Source: Acidobacteriota bacterium (GTDB lineage: Bacteria > Acidobacteriota > Terriglobia > Terriglobales > Acidobacteriaceae). From it: DNA of 64,000 nt. The notes under the pieces are model-generated. The model searched no databases, had not been told where the DNA came from, and was given only the letters and a program-made list of their open reading frames with translations. Positions 24,776 through 34,346 of this stretch are shown piece after piece (the first letter of the stretch is position 1; the number at the start of each line of letters is the position of its first letter). The translations under genes were made by a program, and so were the position numbers. The stretch is taken from the NCBI GenBank assembly GCA_021846985.1, contig JAJZVX010000017.1, forward strand, positions 17,610 to 81,609, given 5' to 3'.

Positions 24776-27700
24776 TTATTCCTGAATCACCATGAGGCTG
24801 GGATGCTGGCTTGACGCATCCATGCAAACCAGCCTGCCCTTGGTGCTCGAGTTGGTGGCCGCATCCACGCTGATCGCGAAGCAATACGCCATGCTTTGTG
24901 TCATGCCTCCCTGCGTTCCTTGGACATCGAAGACACCGAACAAGCCGTTCGGGTCAGTCCCCAGTGCGCCGGTCGTCCCGTTGGCGGTTGTGTCTGGAAC
25001 GACATTCGCCGTGGTACCCGAACATCCGGGCGATCCGCAGAGCGCCTCATCCCAGTCCGCCCAGCCCTGGCCACCGTCGTCCTGAGCAAAGCCCGACATG
25101 GACCCGGTGCTGCCTAATGTGAAGATCATGTTGCTCAGGTCCGTTGTGTAATCGCCATCGGCCAGCTTGCTCATGAAATACTTCGTGGCAAGGTTGCTGA
25201 TCGCCCACGTGCCCGAGCTAGGTGCGGTTTGCGGCTCCAGCCAGCCCAGTTCGTTCTCACTGTTGCCACCGGTGTTGCCCACGTCGCCGAACAGCACCGC
25301 GGCCGAGCTGGTGTCGTAGAGGTAGAACACGATCCCGCTCACCCCGGTGAGTGTGGTGCGGCCCGTGGTGGCATTCGTGGTGTAAGTGATGGTCGTGGGG
25401 CAGGCAGACCCCGAGGGACACGTGGTCTGGATCGTTCCGCCCTTGTTCCGGATGTCCGCGTTGATGGTAAAGCTGTTCGCGGTGGAACTGCCCACGGCTT
25501 GCACGGCTTCCGTTTTCCAGGTTGTGAGGTCGCTGTCCAGCCCTCCCACGGAGAGCACAAGCTTCCCGCTGATCGGGTAGGAAGCAGAAACGTGCGCTGC
25601 TACCTGCGCCCGCGATTCGCCAATCAGGAAGTCGGCGTTGCTCGATGCGTTGTGCGGGTTGGCGGTCATCCCCACAGAGTAGCCCTTCGTGTTATTGGTC
25701 ATGTACCAGACCGAGGGGTTCGCTGTCTGGCCCGTCGGCCCTGCTGTGATGGTCATACGGCCATAGCTGTCCGCCGTGGTGTTGGTGCCCGTGATGGCGA
25801 TGGGGCCCTGGTAGGCGCCCGCATCCACCATATCGATCGAGCCCGAGCTGAGCGTTCCGCCGCTGAACTGGCTGTATCCGACCTGCGAATCGAGAGCGCC
25901 TGCTGAATCCTCGCCCCGGAGGCTCCAAACCATGCCGCCGCTCGGCTGAGAGCCCGAGAGACCGGCCGTGACCTGCTGGTAGCACCGTCCGCCGCCGTAC
26001 TTCCCGCTGGGGGTTGTGCCGGCGTCGTCCATCCCCACAAGGGCAAGTTCGGTGAAGTGGCTGTTGCTGTCCAGTTTGCCTCCGGCAATGGCGAAGATCG
26101 CGGCCCCACTTTGGTTGGCCGCGCTCAGTTGCAGGTAGCCGCGGTTATCCGATCCAACCGCGTACGTGCCGCTCAACGCGCCATTGGCGGAGGCGCTCTT
26201 GTAGCCGCTTGCCGGCGAGTTCGAGTCGATCTCCCCGCCGGTGATGCCGCCGCTCCCGTTGGCCGCAAAGGCAAACACGGAGCCGCCGCGGTACAGCATG
26301 CCATTTGGCCCCGTGACCCCGTTATCCCAGTACCGCATGAAATAGCAGGCGTATTGGCCGCTCAACTCGCTGTTGTTGGTTCCGGTTGTCTTGGCCACCA
26401 CGCTCACGTTAAACGTCGTGGTCGCGGTTTGCGGCGTCGGCGTCGTGCTGTCCTGCACCTTCACCGTCACCGTCGTAGCCGAGGCCGTCGCTGTGGGCGT
26501 GCCGGCCAGATTCATGGTCCCACTCAGCAGCGACAGCCCCGTCGGCGCGTTTGTGTACGAAACCACCGAGTAAGGCGCTGTTCCACCGGTGATATTCAAG
26601 TTCCCGAAGTTATAGGGCATGCCCACCATGCCCTGCGGTATGCTGTTTGGATCTACCGTCACCGCGAGCGTCGACATCGGATTCACGGCGATGGAGTACG
26701 TGTACGGCCCGGCCGTCGTGCTCGAACCGTCCGTAACGGTCACGTTGTTCAGCGTTACCGTGTACGTCGAACCTGTCGCGTTGGCCGTTGTGGCGTTGAC
26801 GCTCAGGGTGTTGCCGCCATTGTTGGTGGCGGTGAAGCCGTTCCCCAGGTCGATGCCGGTAGCGGTTACCGTTGCGTTGTTGATCTTCCACGTATAAGGC
26901 GAAATTCCACCGGTCGCGTTGATGCCTCCGCTATACGATTGCCCCTGCGTCGCCGAGGGTAGGGGACTCGGGTTCGGCGAGGGCAGCGTCAGCGGCGCAG
27001 GATTGCTCACCACAATGTTGTAGGTGTTCGGTCCGACGCTTTGGTTGGTCGTCGTGTCCTTTACCGAGGCCGTGAACTGGTACGTCGCCACCGTATTCGG
27101 CATCCCGCTGATGCTTAGCGGATTGCCCGTGCTGCTTGCGCTCAGGTCGCCGCTCGGATCGTTCGTCCAGTTCACCGTCCAGGAGTAGTTCCCGCTGCCT
27201 CCCGAGGCCGGTACTGCTCCCGTATACGCCACGCCCTTGGTGCCCGGGCCCGGAACCGACGAGCTCGGCGCCGTCAGCGTCAGCGCGGCGTAAACCGTGA
27301 CCGTCAACGCTTGTGTCGCCGTGTGGCTGCTCGAATCCGTCACCTGCGCCGTGAAACTCGCCGTGCCCGCTGTCGATGGCGTCCCGGAAAGCACGCCCGC
27401 GCTCGAAAGCGTCAGGTTGAAGCTCGACAGGTTGCTCGCTCCGGTCGTCGCCCACGTATAGCTGCCCGTTCCGCCGCCTGCCGTGAGGGTTTGTGAGTAG
27501 GCCACGCCCGCATCCGTCGCCGGCAGCGTCGTGGTGGTGATGGTCAATGTGCTGTAAATGGTCACGGACAGATTCGCTGTCGCCGTGTGGCTCTCCGAGT
27601 CCGTCACCTGTACAGTGAAGCTGTCTGTCCCCGTCACCGCCGGCGTCCCGGTCAGTACCCCGGCCGTGCTCAGGCTCAGGCCCAGCGTGGCCAGCGTTTG

Positions 27701-29524
27701 CGGGCCATTGTCCGCCGTCACCTGCCAGTTCGTGTACGTTCCCGAACCGCCCGTGGCTGTCAGCGTCTGCGTGTAGAGCACGTTCTTCGTGCCTCCCGGC
27801 AGTGTGGCCGGGCTGGTAATGCTCAGCGCCGCCTCCACCGCCAGCGTGGCGTGCTGCGTTGCCGTGTTGTTGGCCGAGTCGGTCGCCGTGATGACAACGT
27901 GGAACGTCCCCGCCGTCGTTGGCGTGCCGGAGATCAACCCGCCCTGCGACAGCACCAGCCCCGCCGGCAGCGATGAGCCTGTGTCCGCTGCCCACGTCCA
28001 CTTGAACCCCGTGTTCGTTCCGCCGGTCGCCGTCAGCGTTGCGCCCGCATAGGGCGAGTTCTGGTAGCCGTTGGGCAGTGTCGCCGAGCTCGTAATGCTT
28101 ACGCCCGCGTTCACTGTCAGGGAGAACGTCTGGTTGGCGGTATTCTGCACCGAGTCCGTCACCGTGATGTTAAACGTGTACGTGTTCTGCGTCGTCGGCG
28201 TGCCGCTCAGCAGGCCTCCCTGCGACAGCGTCAACCCCGCCGGCAGCGTCGAGCCGGAAGTGACGGACCAGGCATAGCCCGTGCCCGAGCCGCCCGTCGC
28301 CGCCAACTGCTGTGAGTAGCTCCCGTTCGCATAGCCCACGGGCAGCGCCGCCGCGGTCGTAATCGTCACGCCCGCGTGCACCACCAGCGTAAAGGTCAGG
28401 TTGGCTGTATTTTGCGCTGAATCGGTCACCGTCACGCTGAAAGTGTAGGTGTTCGGCGTCGCCGGCGTACCATGCAGCAGGCCGCCCGTCGAAAGGGTCA
28501 GCCCCGTGGGCAATGTCGAGCCGGAAGTGACGGACCAGGCATAGCCCGTGCCCGAGCCGCCCGCCGCCGCCAACTGTTGCGAGTAGTTCCCGTTCGCATA
28601 GCCCCCCGGCAGCGCGGCTGCCGTGGTGATCGAAAGCTGCGGATAACTCACTACGATCTGGTAGGCATGCGTCTGCGCGTCCCCAAAGGCATCCGCCGCC
28701 TGGATGGTGAAATTAAACGTGCCCACCGCCGTGGGCGTGCCCATCACCGCGCCGCTGGCCGCATTCAAACTCAAGCCTCCCGGCAGCGCGCCTGCGCTCA
28801 GCGTATAGGTCAGCGTTCCAGCGCCGCCCGTCGCCGCCGCGCTCCCCGTGTAGCTCTGGTTATAAAGTCCCGTTGCCGGCATGGCGCCGGTGAAGGTAAT
28901 TGCCGGCGCCGCCGCAATCGTAATGTCGATCTCCTGCGTCGCCGTCAGCTTGTTCGGCGAGCCCGAGTCGGTCAGCGTAAAGGTCGGCGTATACGCGCCC
29001 GCGCACGATGCCACTACCGTTCCGCTGATCAGCCCTCCCGAGGTCATCGTCAGGCAGCCCGGCAGCTGTCCGGAGCTCAAGGTCCATGTGTAGGGCGTAA
29101 TGCCGCCGCTCCCCGCCAACTGCTGCGAATACGCCGCTCCCACCACCGAGTTCAAATTCGCGCTGGTGGTCGTGATTTTGGGCGCTGCCGCCACCGTGAT
29201 CGTGGCCGTGCCCGTCTTGCTCGCATCCTTCACAGAGGTCGCCGTCACCGTCACCGTCTGTGCCGCGCTGGTTGCCGCCGGCGCTGTATAAACCGCCGTT
29301 GTCGCGGTCTTGTTCGAAAGCGACCCCGCTCCGCTCAGCGTCCATGTCACTCCCGCGTTGGCGCTGTCGTTCGTTACGGTCGCGGTCAATGCTACCGTAT
29401 CGGTACCATCCACTGTCGCCGGCGTCGCCGTCACGCTCACACTGGTGGAACTGCCGCCGCAACCCGAAAGACTCAACATGGCCCACACTGCTACAACAGC
29501 CAAACTTGCGCATTTCCTCAGCAT
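24776..29524 (-). CDS. Large surface lipoprotein with putative Ig-domain repeats
   Basis: A 1582-residue protein. A lipobox LSLSGC follows the signal segment (VVAVWAMLSLSGC), so it is probably lipid-anchored. There is one Ig-like segment (ATPATVDGTDTVALTATVTN), then a long array of about 90-residue putative-Ig repeats with the phrases YSQQL, GGSGTYAW-like, LPAGLTLS and GLLSGTP. The last about 500 residues form a distinct beta-rich domain (ELSGQYACYFMRYWDNG and later repeats). Neighbouring repeats are nearly identical at DNA level. ATG 29524 has GGGGGA six bases upstream. Likely role: adhesion or polysaccharide binding at the cell surface, inferred from architecture. Confidence 0.85.
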   Translation of the reverse strand: MLRKCASLAVVAVWAMLSLSGCGGSSTSVSVTATPATVDGTDTVALTATVTNDSANAGVTWTLSGAGSLSNKTATTAVYTAPAATSAAQTVTVTATSVKDASKTGTATITVAAAPKITTTSANLNSVVGAAYSQQLAGSGGITPYTWTLSSGQLPGCLTMTSGGLISGTVVASCAGAYTPTFTLTDSGSPNKLTATQEIDITIAAAPAITFTGAMPATGLYNQSYTGSAAATGGAGTLTYTLSAGALPGGLSLNAASGAVMGTPTAVGTFNFTIQAADAFGDAQTHAYQIVVSYPQLSITTAAALPGGYANGNYSQQLAAAGGSGTGYAWSVTSGSTLPTGLTLSTGGLLHGTPATPNTYTFSVTVTDSAQNTANLTFTLVVHAGVTITTAAALPVGYANGSYSQQLAATGGSGTGYAWSVTSGSTLPAGLTLSQGGLLSGTPTTQNTYTFNITVTDSVQNTANQTFSLTVNAGVSITSSATLPNGYQNSPYAGATLTATGGTNTGFKWTWAADTGSSLPAGLVLSQGGLISGTPTTAGTFHVVITATDSANNTATQHATLAVEAALSITSPATLPGGTKNVLYTQTLTATGGSGTYTNWQVTADNGPQTLATLGLSLSTAGVLTGTPAVTGTDSFTVQVTDSESHTATANLSVTIYSTLTITTTTLPATDAGVAYSQTLTAGGGTGSYTWATTGASNLSSFNLTLSSAGVLSGTPSTAGTASFTAQVTDSSSHTATQALTVTVYAALTLTAPSSSVPGPGTKGVAYTGAVPASGGSGNYSWTVNWTNDPSGDLSASSTGNPLSISGMPNTVATYQFTASVKDTTTNQSVGPNTYNIVVSNPAPLTLPSPNPSPLPSATQGQSYSGGINATGGISPYTWKINNATVTATGIDLGNGFTATNNGGNTLSVNATTANATGSTYTVTLNNVTVTDGSSTTAGPYTYSIAVNPMSTLAVTVDPNSIPQGMVGMPYNFGNLNITGGTAPYSVVSYTNAPTGLSLLSGTMNLAGTPTATASATTVTVKVQDSTTPTPQTATTTFNVSVVAKTTGTNNSELSGQYACYFMRYWDNGVTGPNGMLYRGGSVFAFAANGSGGITGGEIDSNSPASGYKSASANGALSGTYAVGSDNRGYLQLSAANQSGAAIFAIAGGKLDSNSHFTELALVGMDDAGTTPSGKYGGGRCYQQVTAGLSGSQPSGGMVWSLRGEDSAGALDSQVGYSQFSGGTLSSGSIDMVDAGAYQGPIAITGTNTTADSYGRMTITAGPTGQTANPSVWYMTNNTKGYSVGMTANPHNASSNADFLIGESRAQVAAHVSASYPISGKLVLSVGGLDSDLTTWKTEAVQAVGSSTANSFTINADIRNKGGTIQTTCPSGSACPTTITYTTNATTGRTTLTGVSGIVFYLYDTSSAAVLFGDVGNTGGNSENELGWLEPQTAPSSGTWAISNLATKYFMSKLADGDYTTDLSNMIFTLGSTGSMSGFAQDDGGQGWADWDEALCGSPGCSGTTANVVPDTTANGTTGALGTDPNGLFGVFDVQGTQGGMTQSMAYCFAISVDAATNSSTKGRLVCMDASSQHPSLMVIQE
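28248..28563. repeat. Near-identical tandem Ig-repeat units
   Basis: A 49-base run starting at 28248 recurs exactly at 28515, a period of 267 bp (89 codons, in frame). The following bases remain similar with scattered changes. This marks a recent in-frame duplication of one Ig unit in the lipoprotein gene. Confidence 0.8.
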
Positions 29525-29576
29525 AGGTTCCCCCATATGATGAAACGTTGTTGTGATGTCCTTGAATTGTGCAGCT

Positions 29577-29605
29577 AACGTACCGCAGCATCATGCGATT
29601 GTCAA
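29577..29605 (-). promoter_or_regulatory. Sigma-70-type promoter of the Ig-repeat lipoprotein
   Basis: On the minus strand a perfect TTGACA is followed after 17 bases by TACGTT. The expected start point is about 45 bases upstream of the ATG at 29524. The AT-rich surroundings (29600-29690) also suit a promoter. Confidence 0.65.
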
Positions 29606-29822
29606 TAAATTTGAATGAGTCCTCATAAAAAGAGACAGTCTTCACAAAAGTGCGGGTAAGTTGAATGAAAAGAAGAGGATTTATACCCCGAGTCAGATCG
29701 GCCTGGGACCGCGAAGAAATCCCGGTGCCGCATTATGATCCTTCAGTTTCCACATCTTCAACGTGCTTCTTTCTTGGCGCGTCTCGCACGTCATCCCCCT
29801 TTGCGTTACCTTGGAAAGAAGC

Positions 29823-30581
29823 ATGAGCGTTTGCAGCATCTGCGGAGGCGTTGGTTTCGTCCGCGTGGTCAATTCCCGGGGCCTCTGGGTCTCCCGTCCC
29901 TGCGAGTGCCAGCAGGCGGAGCGCGAACAGCGCCGCCTGGCAGCCGCCCGCATTCCGGAGCGTTACCGCTACTACACGCTCGACGGCTACGAAACCGCTT
30001 TCCGCGGAGCCGACTCCTCCCTCGGACGCGCGCACCTCACCGCCCGGCGCTTTGTCGAGGCTTATCCCGTCGATACCGCCGGCAAGGGCCTCCTTTTTGT
30101 TGGTTCCATCGGCGTGGGCAAGACCCACCTTGCCGTGGGCGTTCTTCGCCGTCTTGTCCAGGAGCGCGGCGTCCACGGCCTCTTCTGCGACTATCGCGAG
30201 CTGCTCAAAAGCATCCAGAACAGCTACAATCCCCAGGTTCAGACCACCGAGCTGGAACTTCTCAAGCCGATCTTTGCCGCCGAGGTTCTTGTTCTCGACG
30301 ATCTGGGGGCGCAAAAGCCCAACGAGTGGGTTTGGGACACGGTTGCTCTGATTCTCAACTCCCGCTACAACGACAAGCTCACCACCATCATCACCACCAA
30401 CTATCCCGACCTGCCCGCAGCCGCCGGAGGCCTCTCCGATCCGGAGCGCGCCGCCCGTGAGCAGACCCTCGGCGACCGCATTGGCGACCGCATGCGCTCG
30501 CGCCTGGCGGAGATGTGTGTTCGTGTGGAGATGGCCGGCGAAGATTTTCGTCAGTCCGTCAAGCGCGCCCGCTTCGGTTGA
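29823..30581 (+). CDS. DnaC/IstB-like AAA+ ATPase
   Basis: A 252-residue ATPase of the helicase-loader family. An N-terminal zinc-type cluster (CSICGG and CECQQ) precedes Walker A GSIGVGKTHLA and Walker B VLVLDDLG; ITTNYP is the sensor-1 region. In known members the protein loads DnaB onto DNA; IstB relatives act in IS21 transposition. No IS21 transposase is nearby, so a replication role is more likely. ATG 29823 has GGAAAG upstream; a longer frame adds 20 residues. Confidence 0.83.
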   Translation: MSVCSICGGVGFVRVVNSRGLWVSRPCECQQAEREQRRLAAARIPERYRYYTLDGYETAFRGADSSLGRAHLTARRFVEAYPVDTAGKGLLFVGSIGVGKTHLAVGVLRRLVQERGVHGLFCDYRELLKSIQNSYNPQVQTTELELLKPIFAAEVLVLDDLGAQKPNEWVWDTVALILNSRYNDKLTTIITTNYPDLPAAAGGLSDPERAAREQTLGDRIGDRMRSRLAEMCVRVEMAGEDFRQSVKRARFG

Positions 30582-30756
30582 GGCCTTGCCGGCTGCGCCG
30601 GCGCCCTGTTTTCATTCCAGCGGGGAAGGGAAGAAGACCGCTTCCGGTGGTCCGGGCAGCCCGTTGCGGCAAGGCAGCCGCCGCGGCTCGCAAGCGCATG
30701 GCGCGTCCGCTCCGTCCTCCGTCCTTGCCGTGGTCACGGGTGTGAGCCGGTCCGCT

Positions 30757-30921
30757 TCAGAATGCCCACAGGCTCCCCAGCAGCATCAGCATGGCGGCCA
30801 CGGTTACCGCCTGGTACGCCAGTTCGTCCGCGCGGCGCGCAAGCCTCCCGCGCCCCGGACACTCAATGGCGGAACCCGTTGTGCCTTGTGTGGTCGACTG
30901 CATTCGCTGGCCGCCTTTCAT
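30757..30921 (-). CDS. Small 54-residue membrane protein
   Basis: Found by reading the gap on the minus strand. The C-terminus LARRADELAYQAVTVAAML then MLLGSLWAF is a single hydrophobic helix ending at the stop, after a polar N-terminus with a Gly/Thr-rich stretch. It recalls small acidobacterial proteins with the same RADELAYQAV ending, a resemblance from memory. ATG at 30903 is an alternative start. Role unknown. Confidence 0.55.
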   Translation of the reverse strand: MKGGQRMQSTTQGTTGSAIECPGRGRLARRADELAYQAVTVAAMLMLLGSLWAF

Positions 30922-31170
30922 GGTTTCTTGTCCAAAGTCCCCGCGCTCTTACCGGCCGCTCTCAGTTGTCCCTGTTTGCTTCAGACGCCGTTTACCCCCA
31001 ACGGCGATGTCCATGGTCAAGATGAACTTCTGTTCAGAATTTTCTCCTGCATTCCTGCATCGGCAAATCTTCCCGATCCATCTGCGTGCGTGCTGCTTTA
31101 CGGGAACCGCGCCGGTTCCTTCGGTAACGGTGTAAAATTTCGCAGGCGAGCGCCGGCGCCGGAGCGTACG

Positions 31171-31689
31171 ATGACTGATCCCGATTCCCCCTTTCTTGCC
31201 TCCCCCCCAGCCAAAGAGCGCAACTGGCTTCCTGTCGCCATTGCGGCTGCCGTGGTTGTCCTCATCGCCGCCGTGCTCGTCCTCTTGCTCCGAAAGCCCG
31301 CGCCCACCGTGACTCCGCTCTCCGCCGCGCTCGATCCGTATGCCGCCAGCCTTCCCATCTCCGGCCTTGTCATGAGCGAGTCCTCCAATTACGCCGGCGG
31401 CAAGGTCATGTACGTGGATGGACACATTGCCAATCTGGGTTCTCGCACCGTGACCGGTATCTCCGTGCAGACGCTCTTCCGCGACTTTGCCCGGCAGGTA
31501 GCCCAAAACGATACCCAGCATCTTCAATTGATCCGCATGCGCGAGCCGTATATAGATGTTGAGCCAGTCTCGGCCGCGCCTCTGAAGCCTGGAGAACAGC
31601 GCGACTTTCGCCTCATCTTCGATGGCGTCTCGCCCGACTGGGACGGCGCTTACCCTGAGCTCCGCATCGTCCACGTCGATTTCAAGTAG
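31171..31689 (+). CDS. Membrane-anchored protein of unknown function (DUF2393-like)
   Basis: A 172-residue protein. One N-terminal TM helix (LPVAIAAAVVVLIAAVLVLL) anchors a C-terminal beta-sandwich-like domain with GKVMYVDGHIANLGSRTVTG and LKPGEQRDFRLIFDGV. The pattern of a signalling or assembly domain outside the membrane resembles acidobacterial DUF2393-type proteins; not certain. ATG 31171 follows GGAGCG. The nearby GTAAAAT at 31131-31137 could be a -10 element, without a good -35. Confidence 0.6.
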   Translation: MTDPDSPFLASPPAKERNWLPVAIAAAVVVLIAAVLVLLLRKPAPTVTPLSAALDPYAASLPISGLVMSESSNYAGGKVMYVDGHIANLGSRTVTGISVQTLFRDFARQVAQNDTQHLQLIRMREPYIDVEPVSAAPLKPGEQRDFRLIFDGVSPDWDGAYPELRIVHVDFK

Positions 31690-31736
31690 CCGCGCCCTCT
31701 TTACCCGGTAAAAACTACTCGATCCCGAAGAATCTA

Positions 31737-31761
31737 CACGCTCGCGGGCGTGCGTTTTTTT
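31737..31761 (+). terminator. Intrinsic terminator after the DUF2393-like gene
   Basis: CACGC and GCGTG form a 5-bp stem around a 6-base loop, followed by CG and seven T residues. Confidence 0.6.
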
Positions 31762-31938
31762 ACTTCCGACGCGTAGTATGCTCTTCCGCAAGTTCTCGTA
31801 TCTCTATAAAAATAAAAGATTTGACTGATGCTTTCCGCCGTTTCCCCGCTTTGGCACCTGTCGTGCTTTTCCCTTTGCAAGCGGATGGAGAAGTCCACCC
31901 CGCAAGCTCTGCGCAGACGAGTTCCAGAGGTGATCGAC

Positions 31939-32826
31939 ATGATGAAATCCGAAGTCAGAACTTGCTTCTTGTTCCCTCGCCAGATCGCTGTTCTTTTCCT
32001 GGCGTCTGTGTTTGCAGTTCCCGTTCTCGCACAGCAGGGCCAGCCGGCAGCGGACTCTCAGCCTGCCGCCGCCGTTCAGCCGCAGTCCCCTGCCCTCCAT
32101 TCCCAGACTGTTGCCAGCGATAAGGAAGGGTTTTGGGGACGCATCAATCCCTTCGCCCGCAAGAAGTGGGTCAAAAAGCGGATCGATCCCATCAAGGATC
32201 GCCTCAGCGAGCTCGATGAAGTCCAGGCCAAAAACTCCCGCGACATCAAGGATGTTGATACGCGCGCCCAGGCCGGCATCAGCCAGGCGCAGTCCACCGC
32301 CAGCCAGGCCGGTCAGGCCGCCGCCGATGCGGGCCGCCAGGCCAACAGCGCCCAGGCTCTCGCACAGCAGGCTAGCGGCCAGGTTGGCCAGCTCAACTCC
32401 ACCGTCAGTGGTCTCGACCAATTCAGGACCGTCGGCGAAATCGATATCCTCTTTCCCGCATCCCGGCCGGTTCTTTCCACTGAAGCTCGCCAGCAAATCG
32501 ACAACCTTGTCGCCGGACTCGCCGGCCGGCAGGGCTACATTCTCGACCTCGAGGGACACGCCTCTGCATCCGGCCCAGCCGGCCTCCAGATCTCCAACCG
32601 GCTCGACGATGCGGTTCAGCGCTATCTCGTCCTCGATCACCAGATTCCCGTCTACCGGGTGCACGCCGTGGCCCTGGGCAATGCGCCCATGGCTGCCGGC
32701 GGGGACAATGGCCAGCCTGTCAGAGGCAGCTCTGTCCACCTCCGGTTGATGGAAAACAGTTTGGCGGCCCAGGGAGCCGCTCCCCCCCAAGGTAGTGCTC
32801 CCTTGAACGGTGCGGAACGGCCTTAG
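31939..32826 (+). CDS. OmpA-family envelope protein
   Basis: A 295-residue exported protein. After a signal peptide (IAVLFLASVFAVPVLA) lies a Gln/Pro-rich segment, then a Gln/Ala/Ser-rich region with heptad-like QAQSTASQAGQAAADAGRQA (coiled coil, about 90-150). The C-terminal OmpA-like domain has ILFPASRPVLSTEARQQIDN, LDLEGHASASGPAGLQ and LSRLDD-type phrasing (ISNRLDDAVQRYLV). Such domains bind peptidoglycan noncovalently, tethering the outer membrane. ATG 31939 follows GAGG; ATG 31942 is equally possible. Confidence 0.78.
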   Translation: MMKSEVRTCFLFPRQIAVLFLASVFAVPVLAQQGQPAADSQPAAAVQPQSPALHSQTVASDKEGFWGRINPFARKKWVKKRIDPIKDRLSELDEVQAKNSRDIKDVDTRAQAGISQAQSTASQAGQAAADAGRQANSAQALAQQASGQVGQLNSTVSGLDQFRTVGEIDILFPASRPVLSTEARQQIDNLVAGLAGRQGYILDLEGHASASGPAGLQISNRLDDAVQRYLVLDHQIPVYRVHAVALGNAPMAAGGDNGQPVRGSSVHLRLMENSLAAQGAAPPQGSAPLNGAERP

Positions 32827-32929
32827 TGCCGAAGCAGCTCCTCCCTCCGAGGCTCCTTGCCGCGCCACCGGCGCCCAGCCGGAAGGCCGCCAAATAAGCT
32901 CTCGTACTTCGAGAGAACCAAGGCAACCT

Positions 32930-32959
32930 GGCCCCCGTCATCGACGGGGGCCGATTTTT
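32930..32959 (+). terminator. Intrinsic terminator after the OmpA-like gene
   Basis: GGCCCCCGTC and GACGGGGGCC form a perfect 10-bp stem with a 3-base loop, followed by GA and five T residues. Confidence 0.85.
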
Positions 32960-33245
32960 CTTGTGCCTGCGCATGGTGCTATTTCTGAAGCTCACGACAT
33001 ACGTTCCGTTGAATTCTTCGTCTCCCGAGCCGCGTTTGGCTGGACGGTTCGGGACGGGGACCAGTGAAGCAGGCTTGGCGTCCGCATCGCCACGCCGGAT
33101 GGGGAATCACGGGGAGGATTCGATCCCGTGCGAGACGCGCCTTGCGCAGACAACTCGGGGCGGGCGAACGCCAGCCCGGGCTGCTCGAACTCTGAATGCG
33201 GCACAGCCGTCCCGCCTTCTCCGCTTTTGCCCGGTCCTGGCCCGC
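32960..33245. other. Gap before hemE with no recognised gene
   Basis: Between the OmpA-gene terminator and the hemE promoter I see no convincing gene on either strand. Short open frames here lack ribosome sites and recognisable motifs. Confidence 0.5.
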
Positions 33246-33251
33246 TAAAAT
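33246..33251 (+). promoter_or_regulatory. Candidate -10 element of hemE
   Basis: TAAAAT lies nine bases before the hemE ATG, and no ribosome-binding sequence is visible between them. The expected start point would fall at or near the ATG, suggesting a leaderless transcript. The -35 region is weak. Confidence 0.4.
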
Positions 33252-33260
33252 TATCTCTAT

Positions 33261-34346
33261 ATGCAGCCAGCCAATTCCGAATCGTCTCTTGCCGGCACCG
33301 TTGTTGAGGGCAGCCGCCTTGTTCACGCCTGCCTCCGCCGCCCCGTCGACCGCCCGCCCGTCTGGTTTCTGCGCCAGGCCGGCCGCTACATGCAGGAGTA
33401 CCGCGACGTGCGCAGCCGTCACACGCTTGTGGAGATCTGCAAGAGTCCGGAGCTGGCCGCTGAAGTCACCATCACGGCCGCGGAAAAGCTCGGCGTCGAC
33501 GCGGCCATCATCTTCGCCGATCTCTTGCTGCCGCTCGAACCCATGGGCCTGCCCTTCGAGTTTCAAGCCGGCGAGGGGCCTGTTGTCCACAGCCCGCTGC
33601 GCACGGCCGGCGATGTCCGCGCCCTCCGCACCGACCGAGCCGACGAGCTGGCCTACGTCGCCCGCGCCATCGAGAAGGTTGCCGCCCATTTCCGCAACCG
33701 CCTCGGCGTCATCGGCTTCTGCGGGGCTCCTTACACCCTGGCCAGCTACATGATCGAGGGCGGCGGATCAAAGAACTACATCTTCACCAAGCAGATGATG
33801 TATCGCGAGCCGCTCGCCTGGCGCCTTCTGCTCGACAAGCTTGTCACCGTTCTCGAACAGTATTGCCGCTTGCAGGTTCAGGCCGGCGCCGATGTCATCC
33901 AGATCTTCGACAGTTGGGTTGGCTCTCTCGCGCTGGCGGACTACCGCGACTACGCTCTCGACGCCACCAAACGCCTGGTGCGCGCCGTGCAGCAGCTCGG
34001 CGTTCCCGTCATCTACTTCGGCGTGGAAACCGCCGGATTGCTGGCCGACATGGCCTCGACCGGCGCCGACGTGATCGGCCTCGACTGGCGTCAGCCGCTC
34101 GATGAAGGCTGGCGCGCCGTAGGCAGCGAACATGCCGTTCAGGGCAACCTCGACCCCATCACCCTTTTCGCTCCGCTGGAAATCCTCGAATCCCGCGTAA
34201 AAGCGATTCTTCGCGCCGCTGATGGCCGTCCCGGACACATCTTCAACCTCGGCCACGGTATCGTACCCAATACGCCGGTCGAAAACGTTCAGGCCGTGGT
34301 CCGCATCGTCAAAGAGTTCCGTCCGGAGTCCGCATCCCATGCCTAA
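33261..34346 (+). CDS. hemE: Uroporphyrinogen decarboxylase
   Basis: A 361-residue cytoplasmic enzyme that decarboxylates four acetate side chains of uroporphyrinogen III to give coproporphyrinogen III in haem synthesis. The N-terminal signature RPPVWFLRQAGRYMQEYR is intact, as are IIFADLLLPLEPMG, GFCGAPYTLASYMIEGGGSK and the late YFGVETAGLLADM and GHGI segments. The downstream hemH starts eight bases before its stop, so the two form a coupled pair. Confidence 0.97.
   Translation: MQPANSESSLAGTVVEGSRLVHACLRRPVDRPPVWFLRQAGRYMQEYRDVRSRHTLVEICKSPELAAEVTITAAEKLGVDAAIIFADLLLPLEPMGLPFEFQAGEGPVVHSPLRTAGDVRALRTDRADELAYVARAIEKVAAHFRNRLGVIGFCGAPYTLASYMIEGGGSKNYIFTKQMMYREPLAWRLLLDKLVTVLEQYCRLQVQAGADVIQIFDSWVGSLALADYRDYALDATKRLVRAVQQLGVPVIYFGVETAGLLADMASTGADVIGLDWRQPLDEGWRAVGSEHAVQGNLDPITLFAPLEILESRVKAILRAADGRPGHIFNLGHGIVPNTPVENVQAVVRIVKEFRPESASHA

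Noticed and set aside
25229..25906. Plus-strand frames inside the Ig-lipoprotein gene
   Set aside because: Shadows of the repeat-rich minus-strand gene; sequences are Arg/Val-rich without recognisable domains.
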